Shown here in pieces: positions 1 through 8,529 of a DNA stretch of 64,000 bases (its first letter is position 1; every line of letters starts with the position of its first letter). Position numbers and translations under genes: made by a program. Under the pieces are notes generated by a model. That model had not been told where the DNA came from. It saw only the letters and a program-made list of their open reading frames with translations, and searched no databases. This DNA comes from F23-D06 sp963620035 (GTDB taxonomy: Bacteria; Bacteroidota; Bacteroidia; Bacteroidales; WCHB1-69), in assembly GCA_963620035.1 (NCBI GenBank), contig CAVEXN010000007.1:21486-85485 (forward strand), in the 5' to 3' direction.

Positions 1-462
1 TCCGCCCAAATCTCCAATGTTATTGTGATATGAATAAGTACCTGCTTTTAATATATAATACTGCCCGTCGGGTGCCAAAGCTTCGATGTCTTCATCAACA
101 TACAAGCATTTAGTGTCATCTTCAAAGACGAAATCCGTATCAATCGGAATTTCAACATAATAATTGTCGTTTTCATCTTTATAAACAGGGGAAGTATAAT
201 CCGCAGATGATTTTTGGAGGTCTATATGAAGTTCAACACGTTCCAACCTGAAATTACATAAACCACCTCCGTTGCAATTACTTTTTGCTCGTCCCCATTC
301 GTCCCAAGTAAAATAAAAAACCACAATTGTACCTTTGGAAAAATTCAGCCCTTCATTTTGAGAAGAGATTGGAGTTGTATGATTAACCTTTTCTTTCTCG
401 CATCCTGAAAACAACAAGCCTGTAAAACTTGCCACAAGTGCTATCATTGCAATCTTCCCCAT
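1..462 (-). CDS. Lipoprotein of unknown function, C-terminus cut by window edge
   Basis: The reading frame runs without a stop from an ATG at 462 to the window edge, 154 codons. It begins with a short basic residue, a hydrophobic stretch and the lipobox LLFSGC with Cys at about residue 21, so it should be a lipid-anchored envelope protein. The rest is rich in Asp, Tyr and Asn, as in many surface-exposed Bacteroidales lipoproteins. A TATATTTG promoter core lies 50 bases upstream. I do not recognise the family. The C-terminal part lies outside the window, so a function from domain content cannot be excluded. Confidence 0.75.
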   Translation of the reverse strand, partial: MGKIAMIALVASFTGLLFSGCEKEKVNHTTPISSQNEGLNFSKGTIVVFYFTWDEWGRAKSNCNGGGLCNFRLERVELHIDLQKSSADYTSPVYKDENDNYYVEIPIDTDFVFEDDTKCLYVDEDIEALAPDGQYYILKAGTYSYHNNIGDLGG

Positions 463-511
463 CCTGAAATAAGTCTGATTCGTTAAAGATAAATCCTGAA
501 AACCGGTTCGG

Positions 512-519
512 CAAATATA
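512..519 (-). promoter_or_regulatory. Promoter -7 box for the partial lipoprotein
   Basis: TATATTTG on the minus strand fits the Bacteroidota -7 consensus TAnnTTTG. It lies 50 bases before the lipoprotein ATG. No clear -33 TTG is seen at the usual spacing. Confidence 0.5.
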
Positions 520-602
520 AAATTTTCCTGTTGATTTTTTCGCAGTTACAAAAAATATTATCAAAAAAAAATTCCCCTGTGCCGAGCATATCAAAATAAT
601 TG

Positions 603-610
603 TACTTTTG
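603..610 (+). promoter_or_regulatory. Promoter -7 box for tRNA-Arg
   Basis: TACTTTTG fits TAnnTTTG and ends 20 bases before the first base of the tRNA, the right distance for a tRNA precursor with a short leader. Confidence 0.6.
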
Positions 611-629
611 CGCCGTCAAAAAAGGCAAT

Positions 630-706
630 GGCCCATTAGCTCAACTGAATAGAGTATTTGACTACGGATCAAAAGGTTGCAGGTTTGAATCCTGCATGGG
701 TCACCA
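630..706 (+). tRNA. tRNA-Arg (anticodon ACG)
   Basis: The stretch folds as a full cloverleaf. The acceptor stem GGCCCAT pairs with ATGGGTC (one G-T pair). The D arm is GCTC/GAGT. The anticodon stem TTTGA/TCAAA encloses the loop CTACGGA, giving anticodon ACG. The T arm is GCAGG/CCTGC around TTTGAAT. The 3' CCA is encoded (704-706). A34 would be deaminated to inosine by TadA so that CGU, CGC and CGA are read. It stands alone between two lipoprotein genes on the other strand and has its own promoter and terminator. I saw no copy of its 3' end elsewhere in the window, so there is no sign of an integrated element here. Confidence 0.96.
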
Positions 707-712
707 GGAAAA

Positions 713-746
713 GCAGAAACGCGGCAATGACGGTTTCTGCTTTTTT
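713..746 (+). terminator. Rho-independent terminator of the tRNA
   Basis: GCAGAAAC (713-720) and GTTTCTGC (733-740) form an 8-bp perfect stem with a 12-base loop, followed by six T residues. It starts seven bases after the CCA end. Confidence 0.9.
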
Positions 747-871
747 GTTTCTGTCTTGTGCTAAATCCGGCAAAAAGACGAACGTAGTCCACAACCCCAC
801 AAAAGCCCTTGTTTCGTTTTTAGCCCTTGACATGTGTGTTATATCGAGTGGATGTTTTTCAACCGATGAAC

Positions 872-1408
872 TCAGTTGCTGCCGTTCCGTTCCAATGCGT
901 TGCGGTAATCCTCCTCGTCAATAGTATATTGATATGTATAATCCCCGAGTTTGTATTCTCCTTTCCGGTTTTTTTGCGGCATGTCTATTATGTCCCAGTA
1001 CTCGGCAAGTTGAGGGGTCTTTCTGATGTTGTTTTCCTCAAAGACAGAATAAGAAACGTATGTGCTATCACTGAAGATAAAACGATATTCGTTAAAATAC
1101 CATCCATTCACACTTGGCCAGAAATTGGTCAGATGGACATTTGATTCGTTGAAAGAGAAAGAGCCATAACCAGCCGTTTGAACACTTGCCACAAAGATGC
1201 TTTCGCTCGGCTGAATAGTATCAACAATGAAACAGACTGTATTTCCAACCGTATCTTTATTTAAAACCGCATATATCACGGGGGTTTCTAATCCGTTTTT
1301 AAAATAATAATCATCAAACCAAAACCGATCGCAATGTTTGCAGATGCACCCCGAAAAGAGGCTTGCCAGCAACGAAAAGAAAAGCGGAGCGATAAAAATC
1401 TTCTTCAT
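872..1408 (-). CDS. Lipoprotein of unknown function (178 aa)
   Basis: The N-terminus is a lipoprotein signal: MKKIF, a hydrophobic core, then the lipobox SLFSGC with Cys21. The mature part is about 158 residues, rich in Asp, Tyr and Phe, with no membrane segment. It starts 34 bases after the stop of the 540-aa lipoprotein and has no promoter core of its own, so the two are probably cotranscribed. The signal-peptide coding DNA (1352-1393) is nearly identical to a relic at 22589-22630, showing that this gene or a relative was duplicated. I recognise no domain; a surface protein working with the neighbouring zincin-like lipoprotein is a guess. Confidence 0.8.
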   Translation of the reverse strand: MKKIFIAPLFFSLLASLFSGCICKHCDRFWFDDYYFKNGLETPVIYAVLNKDTVGNTVCFIVDTIQPSESIFVASVQTAGYGSFSFNESNVHLTNFWPSVNGWYFNEYRFIFSDSTYVSYSVFEENNIRKTPQLAEYWDIIDMPQKNRKGEYKLGDYTYQYTIDEEDYRNALERNGSN

Positions 1409-1442
1409 AATTGTCTTACTTTAAATTGTTGTACCACTATCA

Positions 1443-3065
1443 TTAATGTCTAGCCAATGTTTTGTCCCAATACAGTTCAAGCAGCCGGTCTATGTCATCG
1501 TCCGTCGTTCCGTTAATCTTATGCGCTTTCAAAGCATCCCTAAAACTGCTCAATCCGTAGGACGACACAAGAATGTTGTTCTGAATGTAACTTAATGTGT
1601 ATCCTGAAATTCTGTCGTCTGGACATGCGCAGTTTTGAAGTTCAATTCGTTGATTGTAGTCATCCATAAGGTCTATAAATAAAGGTGTATAACAAGAATA
1701 CCGGTTATTTCCAAAACAGAAAGATTCCCCTTCTGGCCACGACTGGTTGTCTACACCACGCAAATAAATACCGTTTGTGTAATTGTACAAATCTGTCCGA
1801 TAGTGATGGTTAGTTATAGCCCATGCAGCGGCCGCAGCCCAACTTTCGTGTATTTCCTTGGCCAATTGTATGTATGTAACCTTATTGACAAAGAGCAGAT
1901 GCGACTGGTGCGCCAGTTCGTGGATAACAACTCCAAAAACGGCATCCGTTCTTGAACTGTGGGGTCTTGCTACAAGTATGTCTGGCAATGCGCCCAAAAG
2001 ACTCCAAGTTCCCCAGCAACAACCTGCCCCCCAGCTTGGGCTGTTGTCTATCACGCCTATTTTTGTCTTGCCGAAAGTCAATATTGGTCTCTGAATTCCG
2101 AGACAGTTACCATAGAAGAACTTGTATGCTGCACGGTGCGCTGTGGCGTACAATATCGACTTCCCGTTCTTTGCTATGTTCAGCGTCCATGCGCCACGCA
2201 TATTAGGACCGTTATAGAAAGCCTGCCCCATTGCGCCGTTGCGGATGTCCCAATATGCCGTTTCCCATTTAATGGAGTAGTTGACATTCTTCTTGAATTG
2301 TCTTGTCATTCTGCAACAGCCATTTTGGTCGGTGGTTGCTGTCGCAACATTCGTACCGTATCGTGCACGCACAAGAACGCCCGCCAGCGGCAGGAACGCA
2401 CCAGCCACGTCATCGTATGCTTTTATTGTCGCCGACGGCGTCCATTTTGAGCCTTTACCATCATCCTCAGAACCAACGCCAGCAATCTCGTAAGCCTTGT
2501 CCTCAAGGGCCTCGTAGAAGTCTCCGCCATCTGTCGGCGGAATGAAAACCAGATAAATCTGTTGCACATCTAACCCGACCGGAAACTGATAATTGACAGG
2601 CACAACGCAGTACTGCCATGTCAGTTCCCCGTCAGGGATCGTTGGATCATGGTAATATGTGCCGTTGGTTTTGATTTCGTAGTTGAGAGGATAAGACCAG
2701 AGCACGAGACTGGTGTCGCTCTGAAGTAAATCCAACTGGCTGTCATCCGCCGGTTTGATGCGCACATACTTGAAATTTGCTGTAATGTCGGCAACGGGCG
2801 GATTGGAATAATCCAGTTTTGACAAAGCCGCCTGCATAGTCTCGAGACGGTAAGGGTCGATGATTTCATCACCCAGAACGACAGCGCCTTCGGAGCAATT
2901 GTCGGTCTGCCCGGACTTCTGCTGATTTAAATTGTCTTCATTTTCTTTGGAACACCCGGCACAAGCGAAGAGCAGCAACGTAAAGGTGAAAAGTAATAGC
3001 CGGTCTAAAGATTTGGCAGTATGATTAGAGACTCTCTGCCAATTTGCAAAATAAAAACAATACAT
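1443..3065 (-). CDS. Zincin-like lipoprotein with HExxH motif (540 aa)
   Basis: After about 22 polar residues comes a hydrophobic segment ending in the lipobox-like FACAGC, with Cys38 the likely lipidated residue. Residues 212-265 look like a carboxypeptidase-regulatory-type beta domain (LAGVLVRARYG, then TTDQNGCCRM). Residues 382-389 are HELAHQSH, an HExxH zinc site, and EIHESWAAAA near 404-413 may supply the third ligand through Glu or His. A surface metallopeptidase is therefore plausible but not proven. The long N-terminus before the signal is unusual; no later Met exists, so a non-ATG start nearer the hydrophobic segment is possible. It heads a two-gene unit with the 178-aa lipoprotein. 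Confidence 0.75.
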   Translation of the reverse strand: MYCFYFANWQRVSNHTAKSLDRLLLFTFTLLLFACAGCSKENEDNLNQQKSGQTDNCSEGAVVLGDEIIDPYRLETMQAALSKLDYSNPPVADITANFKYVRIKPADDSQLDLLQSDTSLVLWSYPLNYEIKTNGTYYHDPTIPDGELTWQYCVVPVNYQFPVGLDVQQIYLVFIPPTDGGDFYEALEDKAYEIAGVGSEDDGKGSKWTPSATIKAYDDVAGAFLPLAGVLVRARYGTNVATATTDQNGCCRMTRQFKKNVNYSIKWETAYWDIRNGAMGQAFYNGPNMRGAWTLNIAKNGKSILYATAHRAAYKFFYGNCLGIQRPILTFGKTKIGVIDNSPSWGAGCCWGTWSLLGALPDILVARPHSSRTDAVFGVVIHELAHQSHLLFVNKVTYIQLAKEIHESWAAAAAWAITNHHYRTDLYNYTNGIYLRGVDNQSWPEGESFCFGNNRYSCYTPLFIDLMDDYNQRIELQNCACPDDRISGYTLSYIQNNILVSSYGLSSFRDALKAHKINGTTDDDIDRLLELYWDKTLARH

Positions 3066-3291
3066 AGTGATAATTATAAGGTTATTGAAGATGTCGCGAA
3101 TGTAATAATAATTGTCAGAAAAAACAAGACAAAATAAACTTTTAGGATCCTTTTCTCACATATCGGAATCTCCCAACACTCACCTTGCTTTTTTTTTGAT
3201 TTATTTCGCACAAACATCCTGCATTCCCATTTTTATTCCTGACGATGCCGGAAAAAAACTGACGCAAACTGCTGATTTCCTGTAATTTTTC

Positions 3292-3321
3292 TTGCATTTT
3301 CCATCGTTATGTATATCTTTG
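3292..3321 (+). promoter_or_regulatory. Promoter of the transposase relic
   Basis: A -33 TTG (3292-3294) and a -7 box TATCTTTG (3314-3321) are separated by 19 bases, a near-ideal Bacteroidota housekeeping promoter. It points at the relic gene starting at 3343. Confidence 0.7.
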
Positions 3322-3342
3322 CGACTCGTAAAGACAAAGGAC

Positions 3343-3579
3343 ATGGCAAAAGTAAAACAGTTTGACAAAAGGTCAGGAATTACATATGTCTATGAATCCA
3401 AGTCCGTCTGGGACAAGAAGTTGAATTAGTCGCAAAGCAAACGCAGACTCATTGGCCGGTTAGACGCGGACACCGGCGAAATCGTCAAGACGGACGGGTG
3501 GCGGTGCGGCGGCATCAATATGCGAGGCTTTTGGCTTTGCCGTCCCGCAAGGTCAAAGAGTGTCGAACTCGAGGGTTAA
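3343..3579 (+). pseudogene. Transposase relic (N-terminal fragment)
   Basis: Translation from the ATG gives MAKVKQFDKRSGITYVY, then SKSVWDKK, an in-frame TAG after 28 codons, then SKRRLIGRLDADTGEIVKTD and a stop at 3577-3579. The pattern KRSG-TYVYE-WDK-SKRK-IG-DP-TGEI is the typical N-terminus of large Bacteroidota DDE transposases (IS1634/IS4-like). I name the family from memory of that pattern only. Everything after about residue 75, including the catalytic core, is missing. No terminal inverted repeats or target duplication are visible. A good promoter precedes it and a strong terminator follows at 3647-3684, so a short transcript could still be made. Confidence 0.7.
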
Positions 3580-3646
3580 TTGTACAAAAGGACGATAATG
3601 TCACGTTGTTATTGCAGCCCGCTGAAATCGGAAAAGCACTGATTCT

Positions 3647-3684
3647 GCCCGAAGTTCTTTGAAATGGGACTTCGGGCTTTTTTT
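3647..3684 (+). terminator. Rho-independent terminator
   Basis: GCCCGAAGT (3647-3655) pairs with ACTTCGGGC (3669-3677) and is followed by seven T residues on the plus strand. It ends any transcript from the promoter at 3292-3321. Confidence 0.85.
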
Positions 3685-3769
3685 CAGAACATAAGTCTTC
3701 CTCTCCTTTGTCAGCGTTTTGTCTGGAAGCGTCAACTCTTTTCAGAGATTCAAAGATAACCTGCAATAC

Positions 3770-6343
3770 TCATTTGCAGTATTTCAAAAGCAGTTCCGCC
3801 AACCCTATCTTGTAGCCGGCGCTGTAAAAGAGGATGTGGCCTTTTTCGTCCACCACCGCAACAAGTGGATATTCGTACTTTTTCAGACCCAAAGCGTCGG
3901 CCACGGCTTTCTCCAATTCGTTTTTCGTCCCTGCAGGCGCTGTTACGATGTCGGTGTTTTCAAGCAATTGGAGTTCCTTGTTTTTGGGGGCGGAGGTGGC
4001 AGCATATATCCGGCCGCCCCACTTCGTAAACTCGGATTTGTGCTGCAGCATCTCTTTCACCAGATGCTTGGCCGGCTCACGATGCGTACCCATAAAGGCA
4101 AGTATCGTTCCCATGCTACCGGCATATTGTTCCAGTGTTGTGCCGTTTATCGTCAAATCCGTTGAGATTATGGCATTGACCTCGCCGTTTTGGTTCACAA
4201 GGGAAGGCTGCAGTGTAATCTCTTTCTCGATGTGCTGTCCGGCTTTTACCGTAAAGAAATCCATTCGGCTACCTACTTCTCCGGCCGAGTTGCGGTTGCC
4301 GGTGCTGAGGCAATAGTATCCGGGCTCGACTTCCAGCGTGGCAGGGAATGTTTCCATGCGCGCGTCACCCTCAAAGTCGAACGTGACAAAATCACCATCC
4401 ACGAATTTCTGCAATGTGAAGTGGGGATAATAGACGGGTGCTTTCGGGTCTGTGCCGCTGTAGGTCAGTGTCAGCACGGCGGTATTGTCGGCATTGTCGC
4501 TATTGGAATCCAGTGTGATTTTTTTCCAAGCGTTGTTTTGCCAACGGTATATAGTGTTGGTGGCATTGTCGAGGTAGGCGGGAATGTTGTTGGCGCGGCA
4601 GGCGGCCACATAATAGATGTCGCGGCTATGGGCGTCCGAATGACGGAGTGCCTGAACGCCCTCGGGCGAGATGGGGCAGTTGAAGTAGTTGCCGACATTG
4701 TCAACCTCGGGGGTCTGGTAAGGCTTGAGGTTGCGCCATGGGCGAACCAGTTCGTTGGAGATGCGGGCGGGCATTATTCCTTTTTTATACACCTCTACAT
4801 CCATACCGGCGGGCAGGCGGGTAAGGTGATGTTCCAGCACTTCAGCGGTAATGTCGCGCAAGTCTTTGTCACTGTACGAGTTAAGATAGTCATAAAGATA
4901 GACTCCGGCTTCTGCGTCTGTATGGTTATCTATAAAATTCACTATTTCGGCATAGTTGCCCTCACTTCGGGTTATCAAGTCTGTGAGTTGCTCATCTGTA
5001 AGGTTGGCATTAGGTTTCACTTGCCAGGTTTCGCGCGGACGGTTGCACATGAAACTGGCCACGTATGCCCCGCGCAGAGAGTCTTCGTAGGCAATACGCT
5101 TGGCGTTAGCAGACTGCGCCGCTTCGGATGAAACCACTTTTGCTTCGCCGGGCACGGGCGGCACAATGTCAAGAACCTCTACATACTCGGTCATACCCGT
5201 ACGGTCAATGTGCAGCGTAAGCGTGTCGGTGCGGCGTACATCGAGTTTGGCATAGCCATAATGATTTCCGTCCGTGGCCCATATCAGCAGGTCACCCAAA
5301 CCCGTGGTAAGACCGGCCTTTCCTTCAGAGTCGGTTTTGTAAGAGGCCAGCGTATAGTATTCGGCATAGTTGTACAACTTGAATTTCACGGTAGCGTCTT
5401 GTACGGGTTTTCCGGCGGCGTCGCGGACGGTGACAGTGACATGCCTGACGGGAGCATAGTGTTTGAGCAGGTTAAGTTCGCTATAGAGGCTGGTGCTTCT
5501 GACAACCTCCTCTTCACCATTGTAGCGTCCAAAGGCTTTGGTATGCACCATCATGCAGCGTGTTGAGGGGATTGAGAACCAGCCCATGTTCAGTTCCGGG
5601 TCGGGTTCGCAGGCACCGAGGAATTTCCATTGTCCATTCACCCAAACCTCAACCCAGGCGTGGTTGTCGTCGCAGTGAGCCCAACGGGGCGTATAGCATT
5701 GCCGGGCAGGGATGCCGACTGCGCGCATGGCCGTGACGGCAAAGGTGCTTTCCTCGCCACAGCGCCCCAGCGAGGTGCGCAACGAGGCCAAGGGTGCACT
5801 GGTGCGCGCATCGGAAGCCCGGTACGCCATATGCTCATGACACCAATGGTTCACCTCCAGAGCGGCCTGCTCCATCGTAAGCCCCTTGACCCGCTCTTTC
5901 AGCTGCCGGTACATATAGAGCCGCGCCGTGTCAAGGTTCTCGTTGTTGACCCGATATACCAGCACGAAATGGCGGAATACATCTTCAGGGATGTCCTTGC
6001 CCCAACTGAAAGTGTCGCGGGCCTCGAAAGCGGAGCGTACCTGCTTGAGGTAGAAAGCGCCGTCATAGTCGGCGAGGTCACTGTACGGCATATAGGCGTA
6101 CAGGAACTCTAACGCCTCCCGGTCGCGGTTGTTGAGCGTGTCCATGCCGCTGAAGAGTTCCTTGGCGCGCCCTTGAGCAACCTTCTTCCTTTCCATGAAG
6201 TCGGCATGCACCAATTTGCGGTATTTGCGGTCGGTAATGAAGTGGGGATTGCGGCCGCAGCCGGCCACGGCAAGCATGGCGGTCAGGCAGAGCAGCCATC
6301 TGCATACTGAATGGGTTTTCATACGCTTATTGTTTATTGTCAT
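3770..6343 (-). CDS. Transglutaminase-fold lipoprotein (857 aa)
   Basis: A signal segment ends in the lipobox AVAGC with Cys29, so the protein is lipid-anchored in the envelope. Residues about 150-250 form a transglutaminase/cysteine-protease core: GRCGEES with Cys195, DNHAWVEVW with His228, and LGACEPDPE with Asp248 as the probable third residue. Residues about 295-390 are beta-rich and CNA-B-like (VTVRDAAGKPVQDATVKFK). The C-terminal 110 residues have a thioredoxin-like look without a CxxC pair. Members of this large Bacteroidales family are secreted, and their substrates are unknown. The ATG at 6343 is three bases after the cutC stop, so the genes are probably translationally coupled. An internal ATG at 6322-6325 would give a more typical signal and is an alternative start. 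Confidence 0.85.
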   Translation of the reverse strand: MTINNKRMKTHSVCRWLLCLTAMLAVAGCGRNPHFITDRKYRKLVHADFMERKKVAQGRAKELFSGMDTLNNRDREALEFLYAYMPYSDLADYDGAFYLKQVRSAFEARDTFSWGKDIPEDVFRHFVLVYRVNNENLDTARLYMYRQLKERVKGLTMEQAALEVNHWCHEHMAYRASDARTSAPLASLRTSLGRCGEESTFAVTAMRAVGIPARQCYTPRWAHCDDNHAWVEVWVNGQWKFLGACEPDPELNMGWFSIPSTRCMMVHTKAFGRYNGEEEVVRSTSLYSELNLLKHYAPVRHVTVTVRDAAGKPVQDATVKFKLYNYAEYYTLASYKTDSEGKAGLTTGLGDLLIWATDGNHYGYAKLDVRRTDTLTLHIDRTGMTEYVEVLDIVPPVPGEAKVVSSEAAQSANAKRIAYEDSLRGAYVASFMCNRPRETWQVKPNANLTDEQLTDLITRSEGNYAEIVNFIDNHTDAEAGVYLYDYLNSYSDKDLRDITAEVLEHHLTRLPAGMDVEVYKKGIMPARISNELVRPWRNLKPYQTPEVDNVGNYFNCPISPEGVQALRHSDAHSRDIYYVAACRANNIPAYLDNATNTIYRWQNNAWKKITLDSNSDNADNTAVLTLTYSGTDPKAPVYYPHFTLQKFVDGDFVTFDFEGDARMETFPATLEVEPGYYCLSTGNRNSAGEVGSRMDFFTVKAGQHIEKEITLQPSLVNQNGEVNAIISTDLTINGTTLEQYAGSMGTILAFMGTHREPAKHLVKEMLQHKSEFTKWGGRIYAATSAPKNKELQLLENTDIVTAPAGTKNELEKAVADALGLKKYEYPLVAVVDEKGHILFYSAGYKIGLAELLLKYCK

Positions 6344-6346
6344 TAT

Positions 6347-7039
6347 CTATTGTGATTTCGAGTTTTCAAATTTTTCCATCAGTTTCCACACCTGCAAGGG
6401 GTCGGTTTCGAATGTTCCGTCGGACAGGCGGCGTTTGCAAGAGCCGTGAAGTTCCGGTACTCCGGTCGCTTCAGCGATGCGGACGGCGTTGTCGGGGGTG
6501 ATGCCTGCGCCGGCCATAATGATGATGCGCCCTTGGCTCTGCTTTTGCAACAGCCGGATTACTCCTGTACCCTCTTCAGCGGAGGGGCAGCCGCCAGAGG
6601 TGAGAAGGCGCGTGCAGCCGCATGCGACGAGCGTTTCCAACGCTTCGGGCATTGGCTGCCGCATCTCGTCGAAGGCCCGGTGAAAAGTGACCTCCATCGG
6701 CGTCGCCAGTTCTGCTGCCCGGCGGAGGCGCGGCTCGTCTATGCGGCCGTCGGGGGTAAGGAAGCCGACTACAATGGCAGACACGCCGAGAATGCGGCAC
6801 GTGCCAATGTCGCGGCAAATTGTGTCAAACTCGCTGTCACTGTAGTTGAAATCGCCTGCGCGCGGCCGCACCAGCACATGGGTGCGCAGTTGTAACGCAT
6901 TCACGCAATAGGCGACATCCTCAAAAGGGGGCGTGATGCCTCCCTCTTCGAGCCGGCTGCACAATTCTATCCTGTGTGCGCCGCCGGTCTTGGCGTTTTC
7001 GGCTGAATGCCGCGAATTGGCGCAGATTTCAACAGTCAT
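6347..7039 (-). CDS. cutC: CutC family protein
   Basis: The 230-residue protein begins MTVEICANS and continues with GGAHRIELC and LEEGGITPP, the hallmark of CutC TIM-barrel proteins. Further motifs are VLVRPRAGDF (about 56-65) and MAGAGITPDN (about 175-184). CutC was first linked to copper tolerance in E. coli, but its biochemical role is unsettled and it is cytosolic. The length matches the family (about 230-250). A TACATTTG promoter core lies 44 bases upstream. It is the first gene of a unit with the transglutaminase-fold lipoprotein. Confidence 0.93.
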   Translation of the reverse strand: MTVEICANSRHSAENAKTGGAHRIELCSRLEEGGITPPFEDVAYCVNALQLRTHVLVRPRAGDFNYSDSEFDTICRDIGTCRILGVSAIVVGFLTPDGRIDEPRLRRAAELATPMEVTFHRAFDEMRQPMPEALETLVACGCTRLLTSGGCPSAEEGTGVIRLLQKQSQGRIIIMAGAGITPDNAVRIAEATGVPELHGSCKRRLSDGTFETDPLQVWKLMEKFENSKSQ

Positions 7040-7082
7040 TGTCCTTACGTAATCTTTTTCCTCTATTTATGAAAACAGAGGG

Positions 7083-7090
7083 CAAATGTA
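7083..7090 (-). promoter_or_regulatory. Promoter -7 box for cutC
   Basis: TACATTTG on the minus strand fits TAnnTTTG, 44 bases before the cutC ATG. The purB promoter lies 90 bases away on the other strand, so the region is a divergent promoter. Confidence 0.55.
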
Positions 7091-7179
7091 GCATTTAATC
7101 CGACACGCTCATCCCGGAGCATAAAAAACAATCCTTTTAAAAAGCTGAAAAACCTTAGCCGGCGTCAGGGATTTTATGC

Positions 7180-7187
7180 TATCTTTG
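7180..7187 (+). promoter_or_regulatory. Promoter -7 box for purB
   Basis: TATCTTTG fits TAnnTTTG and ends 21 bases before the purB ATG. No riboswitch-like fold is evident in the short leader. Confidence 0.6.
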
Positions 7188-7208
7188 CTCGCTTAAAAAA
7201 ACGAATGT

Positions 7209-8504
7209 ATGATACCACGCTATGCCCGTCCGGAGATGAGTGCCATCTGGACAGAAGAGAACAAATTCAACGCTTATCTGAAGGTAGAAATAGAAGCAGC
7301 AGCAGCATGGAGCAAACTGGGGGTTGTTCCGGCGGAGGATGTGCAGAAGCTTCGCGACAAAGCTACGTTCAAGGTTGAGCGCATCTATGAGATAGAACAG
7401 GAAACGCGGCATGACATTGTGGCGTTCACGCGCGCAGTCAGCGAGTCGCTCGGCGACGAACGGAAGTGGGTTCACTACGGTCTCACCTCTACAGATGTCG
7501 TAGATACGGCAAACGGCTATCTGCTGAAACAGGCAAACGCCATTTTGCGCGACGACATCCGCCGTTTTATGGAGATACTGAAAAAACGTGCATACGAGTT
7601 CAAGGACACGCCCTGCATCGGCCGCACGCACGGCGTGCATGCCGACATCACCTCGTTAGGGCTGAAATGGGCACTGTGGTATGAAGAGATGAAGCGCAAT
7701 ATGGCACGGTTTGAGATGGCCTCCGCCGATGTGGAATGTGGCAAAATCAGCGGTGCCGTGGGCAATTTTGCCAACACGCCACCTTTTGTGCAGGACTATG
7801 TGTGCGAGCAGTTGGGCATCCATTCCGCCAACATCTCCACGCAGGTGCTTCAGCGCGACCGCCATGCCCACTATATGGCGACGCTTGCGCTCATTGGCTC
7901 CACTATGGAACAGATGGCCACCGAAGTGCGACATTGGCAGCGCACCGAACTGCGCGAAGCCGAAGAGGCTTTCGGCAAAGGGCAGAAAGGCTCTTCGGCA
8001 ATGCCCCACAAACGTAACCCTATCGGAAGCGAGAACATCTGCGGATGTGCCCGCGTGCTCCGGGGGTATATGGTCAGTTCGTATGAGGACATTCCTTTGT
8101 GGCACGAACGCGACATCTCCCACTCCTCCGCCGAGCGCATCATGCTGCCCGATGCCACCACCCTGCTCGACTATATGCTGAACCGCTTCGGACGCATCCT
8201 AGAAAACCTTGTCGTGTTCCCGGAACACATGCTCGAACATATCTACATCACCAACAAGGTGATTTTTGCACAGCGCGTCATGACCGCCCTCATCAACAAG
8301 GGGCTGCCGCGCGAAACGGCTTACGACCTTGTGCAGCCTATTGCTATGGAGGCCTGGTTCGGAGGAAAAGACTATCAGGAACTGCTGCTGCAAAACGAAA
8401 CCATTCGCACACATTTCTCTCCGGAAGAGTTGGCACATTGTTTTACGCTGGACTATTATATGAAAGAAGTGCCCACCATCTTTGACAGAGTTTTCAATCA
8501 CTAA
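7209..8504 (+). CDS. purB: Adenylosuccinate lyase
   Basis: PurB cleaves SAICAR to AICAR plus fumarate and adenylosuccinate to AMP plus fumarate, two steps of purine synthesis. The 431-residue length fits the short form of the family. The N-terminus MIPRYARPEM and the pieces IEQETRHDIVAF, HYGLTSTDVVDTA and RTHGVHADI are typical, and the fumarase/lyase signature GSSAMPHKRNP sits at residues 261-271 with the mobile catalytic Ser. His of RTHGVHA is the usual general acid. It is cytosolic and homotetrameric in the family. upp follows 25 bases downstream on the same strand, so the two are probably cotranscribed. Confidence 0.97.
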   Translation: MIPRYARPEMSAIWTEENKFNAYLKVEIEAAAAWSKLGVVPAEDVQKLRDKATFKVERIYEIEQETRHDIVAFTRAVSESLGDERKWVHYGLTSTDVVDTANGYLLKQANAILRDDIRRFMEILKKRAYEFKDTPCIGRTHGVHADITSLGLKWALWYEEMKRNMARFEMASADVECGKISGAVGNFANTPPFVQDYVCEQLGIHSANISTQVLQRDRHAHYMATLALIGSTMEQMATEVRHWQRTELREAEEAFGKGQKGSSAMPHKRNPIGSENICGCARVLRGYMVSSYEDIPLWHERDISHSSAERIMLPDATTLLDYMLNRFGRILENLVVFPEHMLEHIYITNKVIFAQRVMTALINKGLPRETAYDLVQPIAMEAWFGGKDYQELLLQNETIRTHFSPEELAHCFTLDYYMKEVPTIFDRVFNH

Positions 8505-8529
8505 TCCTTAAATACTTTATCATATTATT

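Noticed and set aside
713..746. Inverted repeat after the tRNA considered as an integration site
   Set aside because: It is a simple terminator with a T run, and no copy of the tRNA end was seen elsewhere.
4190..5131. Plus-strand open frame of 313 codons opposite the transglutaminase-fold gene
   Set aside because: Antisense shadow; composition is atypical and there is no promoter core at a suitable position.
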